A DNA stretch of 64,000 nt, taken from contig NZ_JAEPBG010000023.1 of assembly GCF_016632335.1 (NCBI RefSeq), positions 1 through 64,000 of the forward strand, in the 5' to 3' direction. A model generated the notes under the pieces. The model saw only the letters and a list, made by a program, of their open reading frames with translations, searched no databases and was not told the origin of the DNA. This DNA is from Noviherbaspirillum pedocola (GTDB lineage Bacteria; Pseudomonadota; Gammaproteobacteria; Burkholderiales; Burkholderiaceae_D). Numbering within the stretch: the stretch's first letter is position 1; each line of letters starts with the position of its first letter. Both the position numbers and the translations under genes were made by a program. Positions 28,148-36,825 of this stretch are shown here, one piece after another.

Positions 28148-28873
28148 TTATTCCTCGATGACCGCGTTCGTATAGACTTCCTGCGTGTCATCAAGGTTCT
28201 CGAGCGCATCAAGCAGTTTCTGCATCTTCACTGCATCTTCGCCGGTGAACACGGTCTCGGTGGAGGGCTTCATCGTGATCTCGGCCACCTCGGGCTTGAA
28301 GCCGGCCGCTTCCAGCGCATCCTTCACCGTGGCGAAATCGTTAGGCCCGGTCAGCACTTCGAAGCCGCCTTCCTCGTCGGCCACTACGTCTTCGGCGCCG
28401 GCTTCGAGCGCAGCTTCCATCAACTTGTCTTCGTCGGTGCCGGGCGCGAACAGCATCTGGCCGCAATGCGTGAACAGGAAAGCCACCGAGCCTTCGGTGC
28501 CCATGTTGCCGCCAAACTTGGAAAACGCATGGCGGACTTCGGCCACGGTGCGCACGCGGTTGTCGGTGAGGCAGTCGACGATGATGGCTGCGCCGTTCAG
28601 GCCATAACCTTCGTAACGGATCTCTTCATAGTTCGCGCCTTCCAGGCCGCCGGTGCCGCGCTGGATCGCGCGGTTGACGTTGTCCTTCGGCATGTTGGCG
28701 TCGGCCGCCTTTTCCACCGCCAGGCGCAGCCGCGGATTCGCATTGACGTCGCCGCCACCCATGCGCGCGGCGACCGTGATTTCCTTGATCAAACGCGTCC
28801 AGATCTTGCCGCGCTTGGCGTCAGTGGCGGCCTTCTTGTGCTTGATGTTGGCCCATTTGCTGTGTCCTGCCAT
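28148..28873 (-). CDS. yebC: YebC/PmpR-family protein
   Basis: A 241-aa cytosolic protein starting [20 protein letters not shown], the universal YebC signature. Three alpha/beta domains are expected. Family members are described as DNA-binding regulators and more recently as factors easing translation of proline runs; the local sequence does not separate these. Upstream of purD on the same strand, a common order in this group. Confidence 0.95.
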   Translation of the reverse strand: MAGHSKWANIKHKKAATDAKRGKIWTRLIKEITVAARMGGGDVNANPRLRLAVEKAADANMPKDNVNRAIQRGTGGLEGANYEEIRYEGYGLNGAAIIVDCLTDNRVRTVAEVRHAFSKFGGNMGTEGSVAFLFTHCGQMLFAPGTDEDKLMEAALEAGAEDVVADEEGGFEVLTGPNDFATVKDALEAAGFKPEVAEITMKPSTETVFTGEDAVKMQKLLDALENLDDTQEVYTNAVIEE

Positions 28874-29094
28874 GGTGCTTTCCAGATGAGGTTGGTGGAT
28901 GGCGGTGCGCGGCGTCGCGCTGTGCTTGTGGTGGTTTTCAGCCCGTCCGTCCGGGGAAAAATGCCGGCGATTTTACCATACGGCCCACTTGCCAAAATCC
29001 CTGCCATGGGCGCTTGCCACATCCCGCTGCTTCTGCGGCAGAAGGCATTTCCATATTGAAAACAGAACGTTCGAAATTTCATTACAATCCGCCG

Positions 29095-30000
29095 ATGACT
29101 TCTTCCGCATCGCCGCTGTCGCGCCAGGCCTATCTTTCCGGACTGGCGATCGCCATCGTCGGCGCCATCCTGTTTTCCGCCAAGGCCATCGTCGCCAAGC
29201 TGATCTATCGTTACCCGGTTGACGCGGTGACCCTGATCGGCTTCCGCATGCTGTTCGCGCTGCCGTTTTTCGCCGTCGTTGCGGTGTGGAAGATGCGCGG
29301 CGCCGCGCCCTTGTCCTGGCACGACCGCATGCGCGTAACGATTCTGGGCCTGCTCGGCTATTACCTGTCGAGCTTTCTCGATTTCCTCGGGCTGCAGTAC
29401 ATCACCGCCGGCCTGGAACGGCTGATCCTGTTCCTGACGCCATCCTTCGTGCTGCTAATCTCGGCGCTGTTTCTCGGCAAGCGCATCGCGCGCCTGGAAT
29501 GGCTGGCGCTGTGCGTGTGCTATGCCGGCACGGTGCTGGTGCTGCTGCATGACGCGAAGACTGGCGGGTCGAATGTGCCGCTGGGCGGCGCCTTCGTGCT
29601 CGCCAGCGCGGTATCGTATGCGGTCTATCTGCTGATGTCGGGCGAGCTGGTGCGCCGCATCGGCGCGCTGCGGCTGGTGGCCTATGCCATGTGCGTTTCC
29701 AGCGCGGCGTGCATACTGCAGTTCCTGCTGCTGCGTCCGGAAGCGCTGGCGCAGCCGGGCGCGGTGTACGGGCTGTCGGTATTCAACGCGGTGGTATGCA
29801 CCGTACTGCCGGTGTTCCTGACGATGATCGCGGTGGAGCGCATCGGCGCAGCCGGAGCATCGCTGTCCGGCATGGTCGGCCCGGTGTCGACGTTGTTCCT
29901 CGGCGCGCTGATCCTCGGCGAGCCGATCACCGCGATACAGCTCGCGGGCACGGGGCTGGTATTGGCCGGTATTTATTTGCTATCGAAAAAGAAAGGGTAG
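29095..30000 (+). CDS. EamA-family (DMT) transporter
   Basis: A 301-aa inner-membrane protein with two EamA repeats (about 15-145 and 160-298) and ten helices. The start of repeat 1, GAILFSAKAIVAKLIYRYPVD, and the repeat 2 end, LGALILGEPITAIQLAGTGLVLAGIYLL, carry the family pattern. It ends in KKKG. Substrate unknown (a drug/metabolite exporter). ATG 29095 is preferred because the upstream codons are polar. The SDR gene follows after 8 bp. Confidence 0.88.
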   Translation: MTSSASPLSRQAYLSGLAIAIVGAILFSAKAIVAKLIYRYPVDAVTLIGFRMLFALPFFAVVAVWKMRGAAPLSWHDRMRVTILGLLGYYLSSFLDFLGLQYITAGLERLILFLTPSFVLLISALFLGKRIARLEWLALCVCYAGTVLVLLHDAKTGGSNVPLGGAFVLASAVSYAVYLLMSGELVRRIGALRLVAYAMCVSSAACILQFLLLRPEALAQPGAVYGLSVFNAVVCTVLPVFLTMIAVERIGAAGASLSGMVGPVSTLFLGALILGEPITAIQLAGTGLVLAGIYLLSKKKG

Positions 30001-30008
30001 AGGACGAC

Positions 30009-30788
30009 ATGGATCTGGGAATACGTGGCAAGAACGCGCTGGTTTGCGGCGCGAGCAAGGGATTGGGGCGCGGCTGCGCCGAGGCGCTGGCCGCCGAGGG
30101 CGTGAACCTGACGCTGGTGGCGCGCAACGCCGAGCAGCTCAATGCGACCTGCGACGCGATTCGCGCGAAATACGGCGTGACGGTCAATGCAGTAGCGGCC
30201 GACATCACCACGCCCGAAGGCAGACAACAGGCGCTGGCCGCCTGCGGCGAGCCGGACATCCTGGTGACCAATGCCGGCGGACCGCCGCCCGGCGACTTCC
30301 GCGACTGGGGCCGCGAGCAATGGATCGCCGCGATCGACGCCAACATGCTGACGCCGATCGAGCTGATCAAGGCCACCGTAGACGGCATGATGGCGCGCGG
30401 CTTCGGCCGCATCGTCAACATCACCTCGAGCGCGGTGAAGGCGCCGATCGATATCCTTGGCCTGTCCAATGGCGCACGCTCGGGTCTGACCGGTTTCGTC
30501 GCCGGCATCGCGCGCAAGACCGTGGCAAAGAACGTGACCATCAACAATCTCCTGCCCGGTCCCTTCGACACCGACCGCCTGGCCGCGACCATGGTCGGCG
30601 CGGCGAAAGCCTCCGGCAAGAGCCTGGAAGAAGTGATGGATGCGCGCCGGCGCCAGAACCCGGCGCAACGCTTCGGCACCCCGGCCGAATTCGGCGCGGC
30701 CTGCGCATTCCTGTGCAGCGCGCATGCCGGCTACATGACCGGGCAGAATGTGCTGCTCGACGGCGGCGCGTATCCGGGGACGTTTTGA
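30009..30788 (+). CDS. SDR-family protein lacking the usual catalytic tyrosine/lysine
   Basis: A 259-aa Rossmann protein. The NAD(P) motif GASKGLGRG is at 14-22, the NAG motif in VTNAGGPPPGD, and the serine in ITSSAVKAP. Where SDRs carry YxxxK, this protein reads LGLSNGARSGLTGF, so neither Tyr nor Lys is in place. This is shared by a recognised subgroup of FabG-like proteins, so it is probably not a damaged gene; its activity is uncertain. The C-terminus GQNVLLDGGAYPGTF is normal. It is the second gene of the operon with the EamA transporter. Confidence 0.85.
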   Translation: MDLGIRGKNALVCGASKGLGRGCAEALAAEGVNLTLVARNAEQLNATCDAIRAKYGVTVNAVAADITTPEGRQQALAACGEPDILVTNAGGPPPGDFRDWGREQWIAAIDANMLTPIELIKATVDGMMARGFGRIVNITSSAVKAPIDILGLSNGARSGLTGFVAGIARKTVAKNVTINNLLPGPFDTDRLAATMVGAAKASGKSLEEVMDARRRQNPAQRFGTPAEFGAACAFLCSAHAGYMTGQNVLLDGGAYPGTF

Positions 30789-30790
30789 TC

Positions 30791-30918
30791 GTAGGTTGGG
30801 CTGATAAGCCCAACGCGAAGGTCGAGTCACTGGCGGCCAAAGCGATGTTTCAAACCGGGGCAATTGCCGTTGGTTGATCGAGCTTCACGTTGGGCTTCCT
30901 TTCGTCAGCCCAACCTAC
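30791..30918. repeat. GTAG palindromic repeat, family A, copy 2
   Basis: Left end GTAGGTTGGGCTGATAAGCC, right end CGTCAGCCCAACCTAC; arms GCCCAACG / CGTTGGGC pair inside. The central insert is longer (about 50 bp more) than in copies 1 and 3. It lies 3 bp after the SDR stop and 55 bp before the quinone reductase. Confidence 0.85.
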
Positions 30919-30972
30919 GCCCCAAGCCATGTGATCACAAGAAGACTGCAACCCAACCACAGCGAGGCACTC

Positions 30973-31947
30973 ATGAGCAAGGCAATCAGAATCTCCCGCA
31001 CCGGCGGTCCGGAAGTACTGGAGTACGTGGATGTCGAAGTCGGCGAACCCGGCCCCGGCCAGGCGCGCGTCAAGCAGCATGCCTGCGGCATCAATTACAT
31101 CGATGTGTATTTCCGCACCGGCCTGTATCCGCAGCAGCTTCCGGCCGGCATCGGCATGGAAGGCGCGGGCGTGGTCGAAGCGGTGGGCGAGGGCGTGACG
31201 CATGTGAAGCCGGGCGACCGCGTCGCTTATGCCGGCCATCCGCCGGGCGCGTATGCCGAGTCGCGCGTGATGCCGGCGGCGCCGCTGGTGAAGCTGCCGG
31301 ACGACATCGACTTCGAGACCGGCGCAGCGATGATGCTGCAGGGCATGACCGTGCAATACCTGCTGCGCCGTACCCACGAAGTGAAAGCCGGCGACACCAT
31401 CCTGTTCCATGCGGCCGCCGGCGGCGTCGGCCTGATCGCCTGTCAGTGGGCGCGGGCGCTGGGCGTGAACCTGATCGGCACCGTGGGTTCGGATGACAAG
31501 GCCGAACTGGCCAAAGCCCATGGCGCGGCGCACGTGATCAACTACAAGACGGAGAACTTCGTCGAACGCGTCAAGGAAATCACTGGCGGCAAAGGCGTTC
31601 CCGTGGTCTACGACTCGATCGGCAAGGACACCTTCACCGGCTCGCTCGACTGCCTGTCGCCGCTGGGCACGATGGTGTCCTTCGGCAGCGCGTCCGGCCC
31701 GGTGCCGCCGTTCTCGCTGCAGGAACTGGCCTCGCGCGGCTCGCTGTTCATCACGCGGCCGACGCTGTTTACCTACGTCGCCAAGCGCGAAGACCTGGAG
31801 TCCACCGCGAAGGACCTGTTCGACATGGTTTCGAGCGGCAAGGTCAAGATCGAAGTCAATCAGCGCTATGCGCTGAAGGATGCAGCCCAGGCCCATATCG
31901 ATCTCGAGGCGCGCAAGACCACCGGCTCGAGCATTCTGCTTCCGTAG
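30973..31947 (+). CDS. qor: Zinc-independent quinone oxidoreductase
   Basis: A 324-aa medium-chain dehydrogenase/reductase that reduces quinones one electron at a time using NADPH (family knowledge). GHEx zinc ligands are absent: the segment reads GIGMEGAGVVEAVG. The cofactor fold shows HAAAGGVGLIACQWAR at about 150-166, typical of QOR. Ends SSILLP. A good AGGAGG site follows for the small gene 31957. Confidence 0.93.
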   Translation: MSKAIRISRTGGPEVLEYVDVEVGEPGPGQARVKQHACGINYIDVYFRTGLYPQQLPAGIGMEGAGVVEAVGEGVTHVKPGDRVAYAGHPPGAYAESRVMPAAPLVKLPDDIDFETGAAMMLQGMTVQYLLRRTHEVKAGDTILFHAAAGGVGLIACQWARALGVNLIGTVGSDDKAELAKAHGAAHVINYKTENFVERVKEITGGKGVPVVYDSIGKDTFTGSLDCLSPLGTMVSFGSASGPVPPFSLQELASRGSLFITRPTLFTYVAKREDLESTAKDLFDMVSSGKVKIEVNQRYALKDAAQAHIDLEARKTTGSSILLP

Positions 31948-31956
31948 GAGGTGATG

Positions 31957-32112
31957 ATGGACGCGCCGCATGGCAATCCGATGAACCATCCCGAAGAGCA
32001 GCCGACCGGCACCGACGGCACGCCGAAGTTCGGCCGGCTGCTGATCGTGCTGCTGCTGGTGGTTGTGTTCATCGCCCTGATCACCTGGGCTTCGGAGGCG
32101 TATTACAGCTGA
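31957..32112 (+). CDS. 51-aa single-span membrane peptide
   Basis: Starts MDAPHGNPMNHPEEQPTG (an ATG 3 bp earlier is also possible), with AGGAGG at 31946-31951. A polar N-terminus of 24 residues is followed by one helix, LLIVLLLVVVFIALITW, and a short tail EAYYS. It follows qor by 9 bp, so is probably in the same transcript. Function unknown. Confidence 0.7.
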   Translation: MDAPHGNPMNHPEEQPTGTDGTPKFGRLLIVLLLVVVFIALITWASEAYYS

Positions 32113-32231
32113 CGGGGCGCGTCACTGCACTTGCGCTGCCTGCGCAAGCGCGGCGACGACTCGTCGGTTCAGATGCTTGCTCACTGCTGACTGGGCGCGC
32201 GGTTTACTAGCATCGCCGCCCGGCCCATCTT

Positions 32232-33935
32232 TCACTTCACCACCAACACATAAACCAGCAGCAGATTCAACACCATCGACACCAGCGCCACCCCGCGCCA
32301 CAGTAGCGCCGGATCGCGTTGCGCCAGCGGCAGCGGCGCCGGCGCTGCCAGCGGCCGGCTGGCGCCGCGTTCCAACGCGAGCAGGAATTCCTCGGCGGTT
32401 TCGAAACGCTGCGCCGGATCACGCGCCACCGCTTTCAACATAACGTTCTCCAGCCACAGCGGCAAATCGGGCCGATAGCGCGTTGGCGGCACTGGCTCGC
32501 CGAAGCGCGGCCGCTGGAAGGGCTCGATCTCGCCATACGGATAATGCCGGGTCAGCAGCAGATACAGCGTCACGCCGGCCGCATAGATATCGGTCTGGCG
32601 CGACGGCGGCGCATGGCCGAACTGTTCCGGCGCCAGGAAGGAAGGCGTGCCGGCCTGCGGCGCATTGTTGCCATCCTCGGGATTGATGCCGGACTGGGCC
32701 ACGCCGAAATCGAGCACGCGCAGCTCGCCATCGGCGCCCAGATGTACATTGGCCGGCTTGATGTCGCGATGCAGGATGCTGCGCCGGTGCAGCGCGCCGA
32801 TGGCCCGCACCAGCCGCATGCCTTCAGCAACCGCTTCCGGCGCCGTGAAGTGGCGGCCGGCATCGAGATGCTGTTGCAGCGTCGCGCCTTCATGCCAGGT
32901 CGTCAGCAGATAAAGCCAGTTGCGCTGCGCCGGCGTGAGCACCTGCGGAAAGAAGCGCGCCACCGCGCGCCGCGCCAGCCACTCCTCGTGCGCAAAGGCA
33001 GAGCGCTCGGCTTCATCATTGCCACGCTCCGGCTGCAGCGTCTTCAATACCAGTTGCCGGCCGCTCTCGGCATCCTTTACCCGGTACAGCACCGTAGCGG
33101 CCGACGCATGCAGCTGCGCTTCGACTTCGAAGCCGTCCAGCGTTTGCCCGGGTTTGAGCAGCGGCGGCAGCGGCAGATGCTGCAAACCCGATACCGCGTC
33201 GCGCAAACTGGTGTCCGGCAAGGCGTCGATTCTGAGCGTCAGCGCGCTGGCATTGTCGGCGCTGCCGGCCGCCAGCGCCGCTTCGGCCAGGGCTGTTGCG
33301 CAATCGGCCGCGTCGCGCTGCCCCAGGGCCAGCTCGGACAACAGCCGGTTGATGTCGTACTCAGGCAGCGCCGCCCACACGCCATCGGATGCGAGCAGGA
33401 ACACATCGCCTTCGCGCAGCTCGCCCATGCCATGGTCGAGATGCAGCCGCGTATCCAGGCCGATGGCGCGCGTGAGCACATGCTGCATCTCGGGCCGGTC
33501 CCATACATGGTCGCTGGTGAGCCGCGACAGCACGCCGGCGCGCAACAGGTAAAGCCGCGTGTCGCCAACATGCGCGAAGTGATAGAAGCGGCCGCGCAGC
33601 ACCAGCGCCGTGAGCGTGGTCGCCATGCCCGCCAGCTCGGGACGCGCCGCGCCCTGGCGCTGCACCCAGCTGTTGATGGCCTGGATCACCCGCTCCAGAC
33701 ACTGCGTCATCGGCCAGGTGTCAGGCGTGGCGTAGTAATCGGCGAGCAGGCCGCGCACCGTGTATTCTGCCGCCTCGCGTCCGCCTTCATTACCGGAAAC
33801 ACCGTCGGCGATCGCGGCCAGCAAGCCCTTGGATGACAGCTCCGGCTCGTTTGGCGTGACCATGCCGACGAAGTCTTCGTTGCGTGCACGCTTGCCGGTC
33901 GCGCTTGCATGTCCGGTGGTGACGGTCAGTGGCAT
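32232..33935 (-). CDS. Tail-anchored PP2C phosphatase / Ser-Thr kinase fusion (narK side)
   Basis: A 567-aa bifunctional signalling protein. Residues 1-245 form a PP2C phosphatase: RNEDF, AIADGVSG, HVGDTRLYLL and LASDGVWA hold the metal-binding acidic residues. Residues 270-530 form a protein kinase: the ATP lysine in LVLKTLQ, catalytic loop HRDIKPAN, DFGVA and the APEQFG activation-end. Residues 540-565 are one membrane helix (VALVSMVLNLLLVYVLVV), so both domains face the cytoplasm. It lies after narK and should sense or tune nitrate assimilation, which is inference. The closest relative is the protein at 43830-45647. Confidence 0.93.
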   Translation of the reverse strand: MPLTVTTGHASATGKRARNEDFVGMVTPNEPELSSKGLLAAIADGVSGNEGGREAAEYTVRGLLADYYATPDTWPMTQCLERVIQAINSWVQRQGAARPELAGMATTLTALVLRGRFYHFAHVGDTRLYLLRAGVLSRLTSDHVWDRPEMQHVLTRAIGLDTRLHLDHGMGELREGDVFLLASDGVWAALPEYDINRLLSELALGQRDAADCATALAEAALAAGSADNASALTLRIDALPDTSLRDAVSGLQHLPLPPLLKPGQTLDGFEVEAQLHASAATVLYRVKDAESGRQLVLKTLQPERGNDEAERSAFAHEEWLARRAVARFFPQVLTPAQRNWLYLLTTWHEGATLQQHLDAGRHFTAPEAVAEGMRLVRAIGALHRRSILHRDIKPANVHLGADGELRVLDFGVAQSGINPEDGNNAPQAGTPSFLAPEQFGHAPPSRQTDIYAAGVTLYLLLTRHYPYGEIEPFQRPRFGEPVPPTRYRPDLPLWLENVMLKAVARDPAQRFETAEEFLLALERGASRPLAAPAPLPLAQRDPALLWRGVALVSMVLNLLLVYVLVVK

Positions 33936-33958
33936 CCGTTGCCCATGGAAGAAAGATG

Positions 33959-33984
33959 AAAAACAGCCCGGCTGCGGCCGGGCT
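33959..33984 (-). terminator. Terminator/attenuator between narK and the kinase gene
   Basis: An 8-bp GC stem (33965-33972 with 33977-33984) with TGCG loop, followed on the minus strand by five T (33963-33959). Located 51 bp after narK and only 24 bp before the kinase start, so it may reduce read-through from narK into the kinase gene. Confidence 0.85.
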
Positions 33985-34035
33985 TGCGAAAGAAGGGGAG
34001 CATGGCATGCATCGCGCCGCCATGCAAAGCCGGCA

Positions 34036-35250
34036 TCAGACCTTGGCGCTGGTCATCGCGGCGCTGCCCCAGGTGGTGCGCCAGCGGGTTTTCACCAGTG
34101 ACAGGCCGATCAGGGCCAGCAGGGCCAGCGCGGCAAAGATCAGGAAGCCGGTCTGGTAGCTGCCGGTGGCCTGCTTGGAGAAGCCCAGGCTCGAAGCGAG
34201 ATAAAAGCCGCCAACGCCGCCGGCCATGCCGACCAGGCCAGTCATCACGCCGATCTCGCGCTTGAAGCGCTGCGGCACCAGTTGGAACACCGCGCCATTG
34301 CCGCCGCCCAGCGCCAGCATCGCGGCCATGAACAGCAGCAGCGCCGTTACCGATGAGGCCGGGCCGAAACTGATCACGAACAGCAGCAACGCTGCGGCAA
34401 AGTACATCATCGACAGCGTACGGATGCCGCCGATGCGGTCGGCCAGGCGGCCGCCGAGCGGGCGCACCATGGAGCCGGCGAAGACGCACAGTGCGGTGAA
34501 GTAGCCGGCGGTAACCGGCGGCAGGCTGTACTGACCGTTGAAATAAATCACCAGCGAAGAGGCCAGGCCCGAGAAGCCGCCAAAGCTCACGCTGTAGAAG
34601 AACATGAACCACCAGGCATCCTTGTCCTTCAGCACCTTGAGGTACTCCATCGCCGATTTCGCCGGCGGTGCCGAAGGCGCGTCTTTAGCCAAGACCAGGT
34701 AGACCACGAAGGCCACGGCCAGCGGCACCAGGCACAAGCCGAAGACATTGTTCCAGCCGAAGGTGATGGCAAGCGTCGGCGCAAACAGCGAAGCCAGCAC
34801 GGTGCCGGAATTGCCGGCGCCGGCGATGCCCAGCGCCGTGCCCTGATGCTCGGCCGGATACCAGCGCGAAGCCAGCGGCAGCGCGACGGCAAAAGCCGCG
34901 CCGGCCATGCCGAGGAAGATGCCCACGATCAGTAGCTGCGTATAGTTGTGCAGCCCACCGAGCCAGGCCCAGGCCAGGCCGGCCATCACGAACACCTGGC
35001 CGATGATGCCAGCCTTCTTCGGTTTCAAATGATCGACCAGCACGCCCATGACGATGCGCAGCATGGCGCCGGCCAGCAGCGGCGTGGCCACCATCAGGCC
35101 CTTCTGCGCAGCCGACAGGCCGATGTCCTTCGATATCTGCACTGCCAGCGGGCCGAGCAGCACCCAGACCATGAAGGAGAGGTCGAAATAGAAGAAGGCG
35201 GCGAACAGCGTCGGCTTATGGCCTGCCTTCCAGAATGAAGTCTTTTGCAT
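34036..35250 (-). CDS. narK: NarK/NasA-type nitrate/nitrite transporter
   Basis: A 404-aa MFS protein of the nitrate/nitrite porter family. Twelve helices are expected; the family signature helix regions GAGNSGTVLASLFAPTLA and GGGNGAVFQLVPQRFKREIG both carry the GxGNxG-like nitrate motif. ATG 35250 sits 35 bp from a sigma-54 promoter at 35285-35300, so the gene is likely induced under nitrogen limitation and imports nitrate for NasA. The assimilatory context makes nitrate uptake the best reading. Confidence 0.93.
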   Translation of the reverse strand: MQKTSFWKAGHKPTLFAAFFYFDLSFMVWVLLGPLAVQISKDIGLSAAQKGLMVATPLLAGAMLRIVMGVLVDHLKPKKAGIIGQVFVMAGLAWAWLGGLHNYTQLLIVGIFLGMAGAAFAVALPLASRWYPAEHQGTALGIAGAGNSGTVLASLFAPTLAITFGWNNVFGLCLVPLAVAFVVYLVLAKDAPSAPPAKSAMEYLKVLKDKDAWWFMFFYSVSFGGFSGLASSLVIYFNGQYSLPPVTAGYFTALCVFAGSMVRPLGGRLADRIGGIRTLSMMYFAAALLLFVISFGPASSVTALLLFMAAMLALGGGNGAVFQLVPQRFKREIGVMTGLVGMAGGVGGFYLASSLGFSKQATGSYQTGFLIFAALALLALIGLSLVKTRWRTTWGSAAMTSAKV

Positions 35251-35284
35251 GATGGCCCTAGGAAGTGAGTGTGCACGCCGGCAA

Positions 35285-35300
35285 TGCAAGCGGCGTGCCA
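35285..35300 (-). promoter_or_regulatory. Sigma-54 promoter of narK
   Basis: The minus strand reads TGGCAC-N5-TTGCA, a perfect match to the RpoN -24/-12 consensus, with the -12 element 35 bp from the narK start codon. Nothing resembling a sigma-70 promoter is better placed. Confidence 0.9.
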
Positions 35301-35334
35301 CGGGCTGCGGGCAGTCGTGGAAGGTGGGCATATC

Positions 35335-35404
35335 GTAGGGTGGGCGCAGCCCACGCGGTCCATCGTCGGTCCGGGTATGACCGCGTGGGCGCAGCAGGCC
35401 CTAC
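35335..35404. repeat. GTAG palindromic repeat, family B, copy 1
   Basis: Starts GTAGGGTGGGCGCAGCCCAC and ends GCAGGCCCTAC; inner arms CCACGCGGT / ACCGCGTGG pair. Right end is less well matched than in copies 2 and 3. It sits between the divergent sigma-54 promoters. Confidence 0.85.
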
Positions 35405-35444
35405 GAGGCGACGATGGGCCGCGCTGGTGCGAACAACCGTCACA

Positions 35445-35484
35445 TGCACCGCAATGCGCAGTCCGGCGCACAGCCAGGGTGCGC
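35445..35484. promoter_or_regulatory. NtrC-like enhancer sites between narK and nasB
   Basis: The better site is at 35466-35484, GCGCAC-N7-GTGCGC, fitting the NtrC pattern GCAC-N7-GTGC. A weaker half-matching site (TGCACC then GCGCA) is at 35445-35460, 22 bp away. They are about 50-90 bp upstream of the nasB -24 element. Confidence 0.65.
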
Positions 35485-35533
35485 TTCGCATGGGATGCGG
35501 TGTCGCATTGGTGAACCCGCCATTCTTCTCCGA

Positions 35534-35549
35534 TGGCATCGCTCTTGCA
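35534..35549 (+). promoter_or_regulatory. Sigma-54 promoter of nasBA
   Basis: TGGCAT-N5-TTGCA, one mismatch from the RpoN consensus with correct 5-bp spacer. The -12 element is 68 bp before the nasB start. Confidence 0.88.
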
Positions 35550-35616
35550 TAAAGCACTCGCATGTTGACAGGCGCGCTCGCAGGCACGAGCCGCCGGCAA
35601 GAGCAAAGGAGCAGGA

Positions 35617-36825
35617 ATGAAGAAGCTGAAGCTGGTCGTGGTTGGCAATGGCATGGCGGGCGTGCGCACCATCGAGGAATTGCTGAAACTCGCGCCCGAA
35701 GCGTATGACATCACGGTCTTCGGCGCCGAGCCGTATGCGAATTACAACCGCATCCTGCTCTCGCCAGTGCTGGCAGGCGAACAGGGCATCAAGGACATCA
35801 TGCTCAACGATGTCGACTGGTATGCACAGCATGGCATTACGCTGCATCTCGGCAAAAAGGTCGCGCGCATCGATCGGGTGCGCCGCATCGTCGTCACCGA
35901 AGACGGCATCGAAGCCGCATACGACCGCCTGCTGCTGGCCACCGGCTCGCAGCCTTTCATGCTGCCGGTGCCGGGGCGCCAGCTCGACGGCGTGCTGTCC
36001 TACCGCGATATCGGCGACACCAACGCCATGATCGAAGCGGCCAGCCGCTATACCGATGCAGTAGTGATCGGCGGCGGCCTGCTCGGCCTGGAGGCAGCCA
36101 ATGGACTGAAGCTGCGCGGCATGCGGGTGACGGTGGTGCATCTGCCGCAATGGCTGATGGAGCGTCAGCTCGATCCGGTCGCTGGCGGCATGCTGCGTGA
36201 AACGCTGGAAGCGCGCGGACTGCACTTTGCCCTTGGCAGGAACACGAAGGCGCTGCTCGCCGATGATGCCGGCCGGGTGCGCGCGGTACAGTTCGAAGAC
36301 GGCGGCGAGATCCCGGCGCAACTGGTGGTGATGGCCGTGGGCATACGACCCAACACGGCATTGGCCGAAGCCGCCGGCCTGTTCTGCCAGCGTGGCATCG
36401 TCGTCAACGACACGATGCAGACCTATGACCCGCGCATCTACGCGGTCGGCGAATGTGTGAACCATCGCGGTACGGCATATGGCCTGGTGGCGCCGCTGTT
36501 CGAGATGGCGCAGGTCGCGGCGAATCATCTCGCCAGCTTCGGCGTCAAGCGCTATCGCGGCTCGGTCACCTCGACCAAGCTGAAGGTCACCGGCATCGAT
36601 CTGTTCTCCGCCGGCGAATTCATGGGCGGAGAGGGCGCCGAGGAAATCCTGCTATCCGACCCGGTCTCGGGCGTCTATAAGAAGCTGGTGATCAAGGACG
36701 ACAAGCTCATCGGCGCCTGCCTGGTCGGCGACACCGTCGATGGCGCCTGGTATTTCCGCCTGCTGCGCGAGGGGCAAAGCATCGCCGATATCCGCGACAG
36801 CCTGATGTTCGGGGAGGCAGCATGA
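35617..36825 (+). CDS. nasB: NAD(P)H/FAD-dependent electron-transfer subunit of assimilatory nitrate reductase
   Basis: A 402-aa flavoprotein of the NirB-N-terminal/rubredoxin-reductase class. The FAD motif VGNGMAGVRTIEEL is at 9-22, the second nucleotide site in IGGGLLGLEAANGL, and the FAD-closing ATG motif in YAVGECVNHRG. It lacks the sulfite-reductase-like haem domain of NirB and should pass electrons from NAD(P)H to NasA. ATGA overlap with nasA shows translational coupling. The symbol nasB is by role; naming varies. Confidence 0.88.
   Translation: MKKLKLVVVGNGMAGVRTIEELLKLAPEAYDITVFGAEPYANYNRILLSPVLAGEQGIKDIMLNDVDWYAQHGITLHLGKKVARIDRVRRIVVTEDGIEAAYDRLLLATGSQPFMLPVPGRQLDGVLSYRDIGDTNAMIEAASRYTDAVVIGGGLLGLEAANGLKLRGMRVTVVHLPQWLMERQLDPVAGGMLRETLEARGLHFALGRNTKALLADDAGRVRAVQFEDGGEIPAQLVVMAVGIRPNTALAEAAGLFCQRGIVVNDTMQTYDPRIYAVGECVNHRGTAYGLVAPLFEMAQVAANHLASFGVKRYRGSVTSTKLKVTGIDLFSAGEFMGGEGAEEILLSDPVSGVYKKLVIKDDKLIGACLVGDTVDGAWYFRLLREGQSIADIRDSLMFGEAA

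Noticed and set aside
32113-32231. Possible additional small gene between the 51-aa peptide and the kinase
   Set aside because: No frame longer than 30 codons with a start and ribosome site.
35576-35591. Hairpin GCTCG-N6-CGAGC in the nasB leader as a NasR/ANTAR antitermination site
   Set aside because: The six-base loop CAGGCA lacks the A at position 1, there is no second hairpin and no following terminator.
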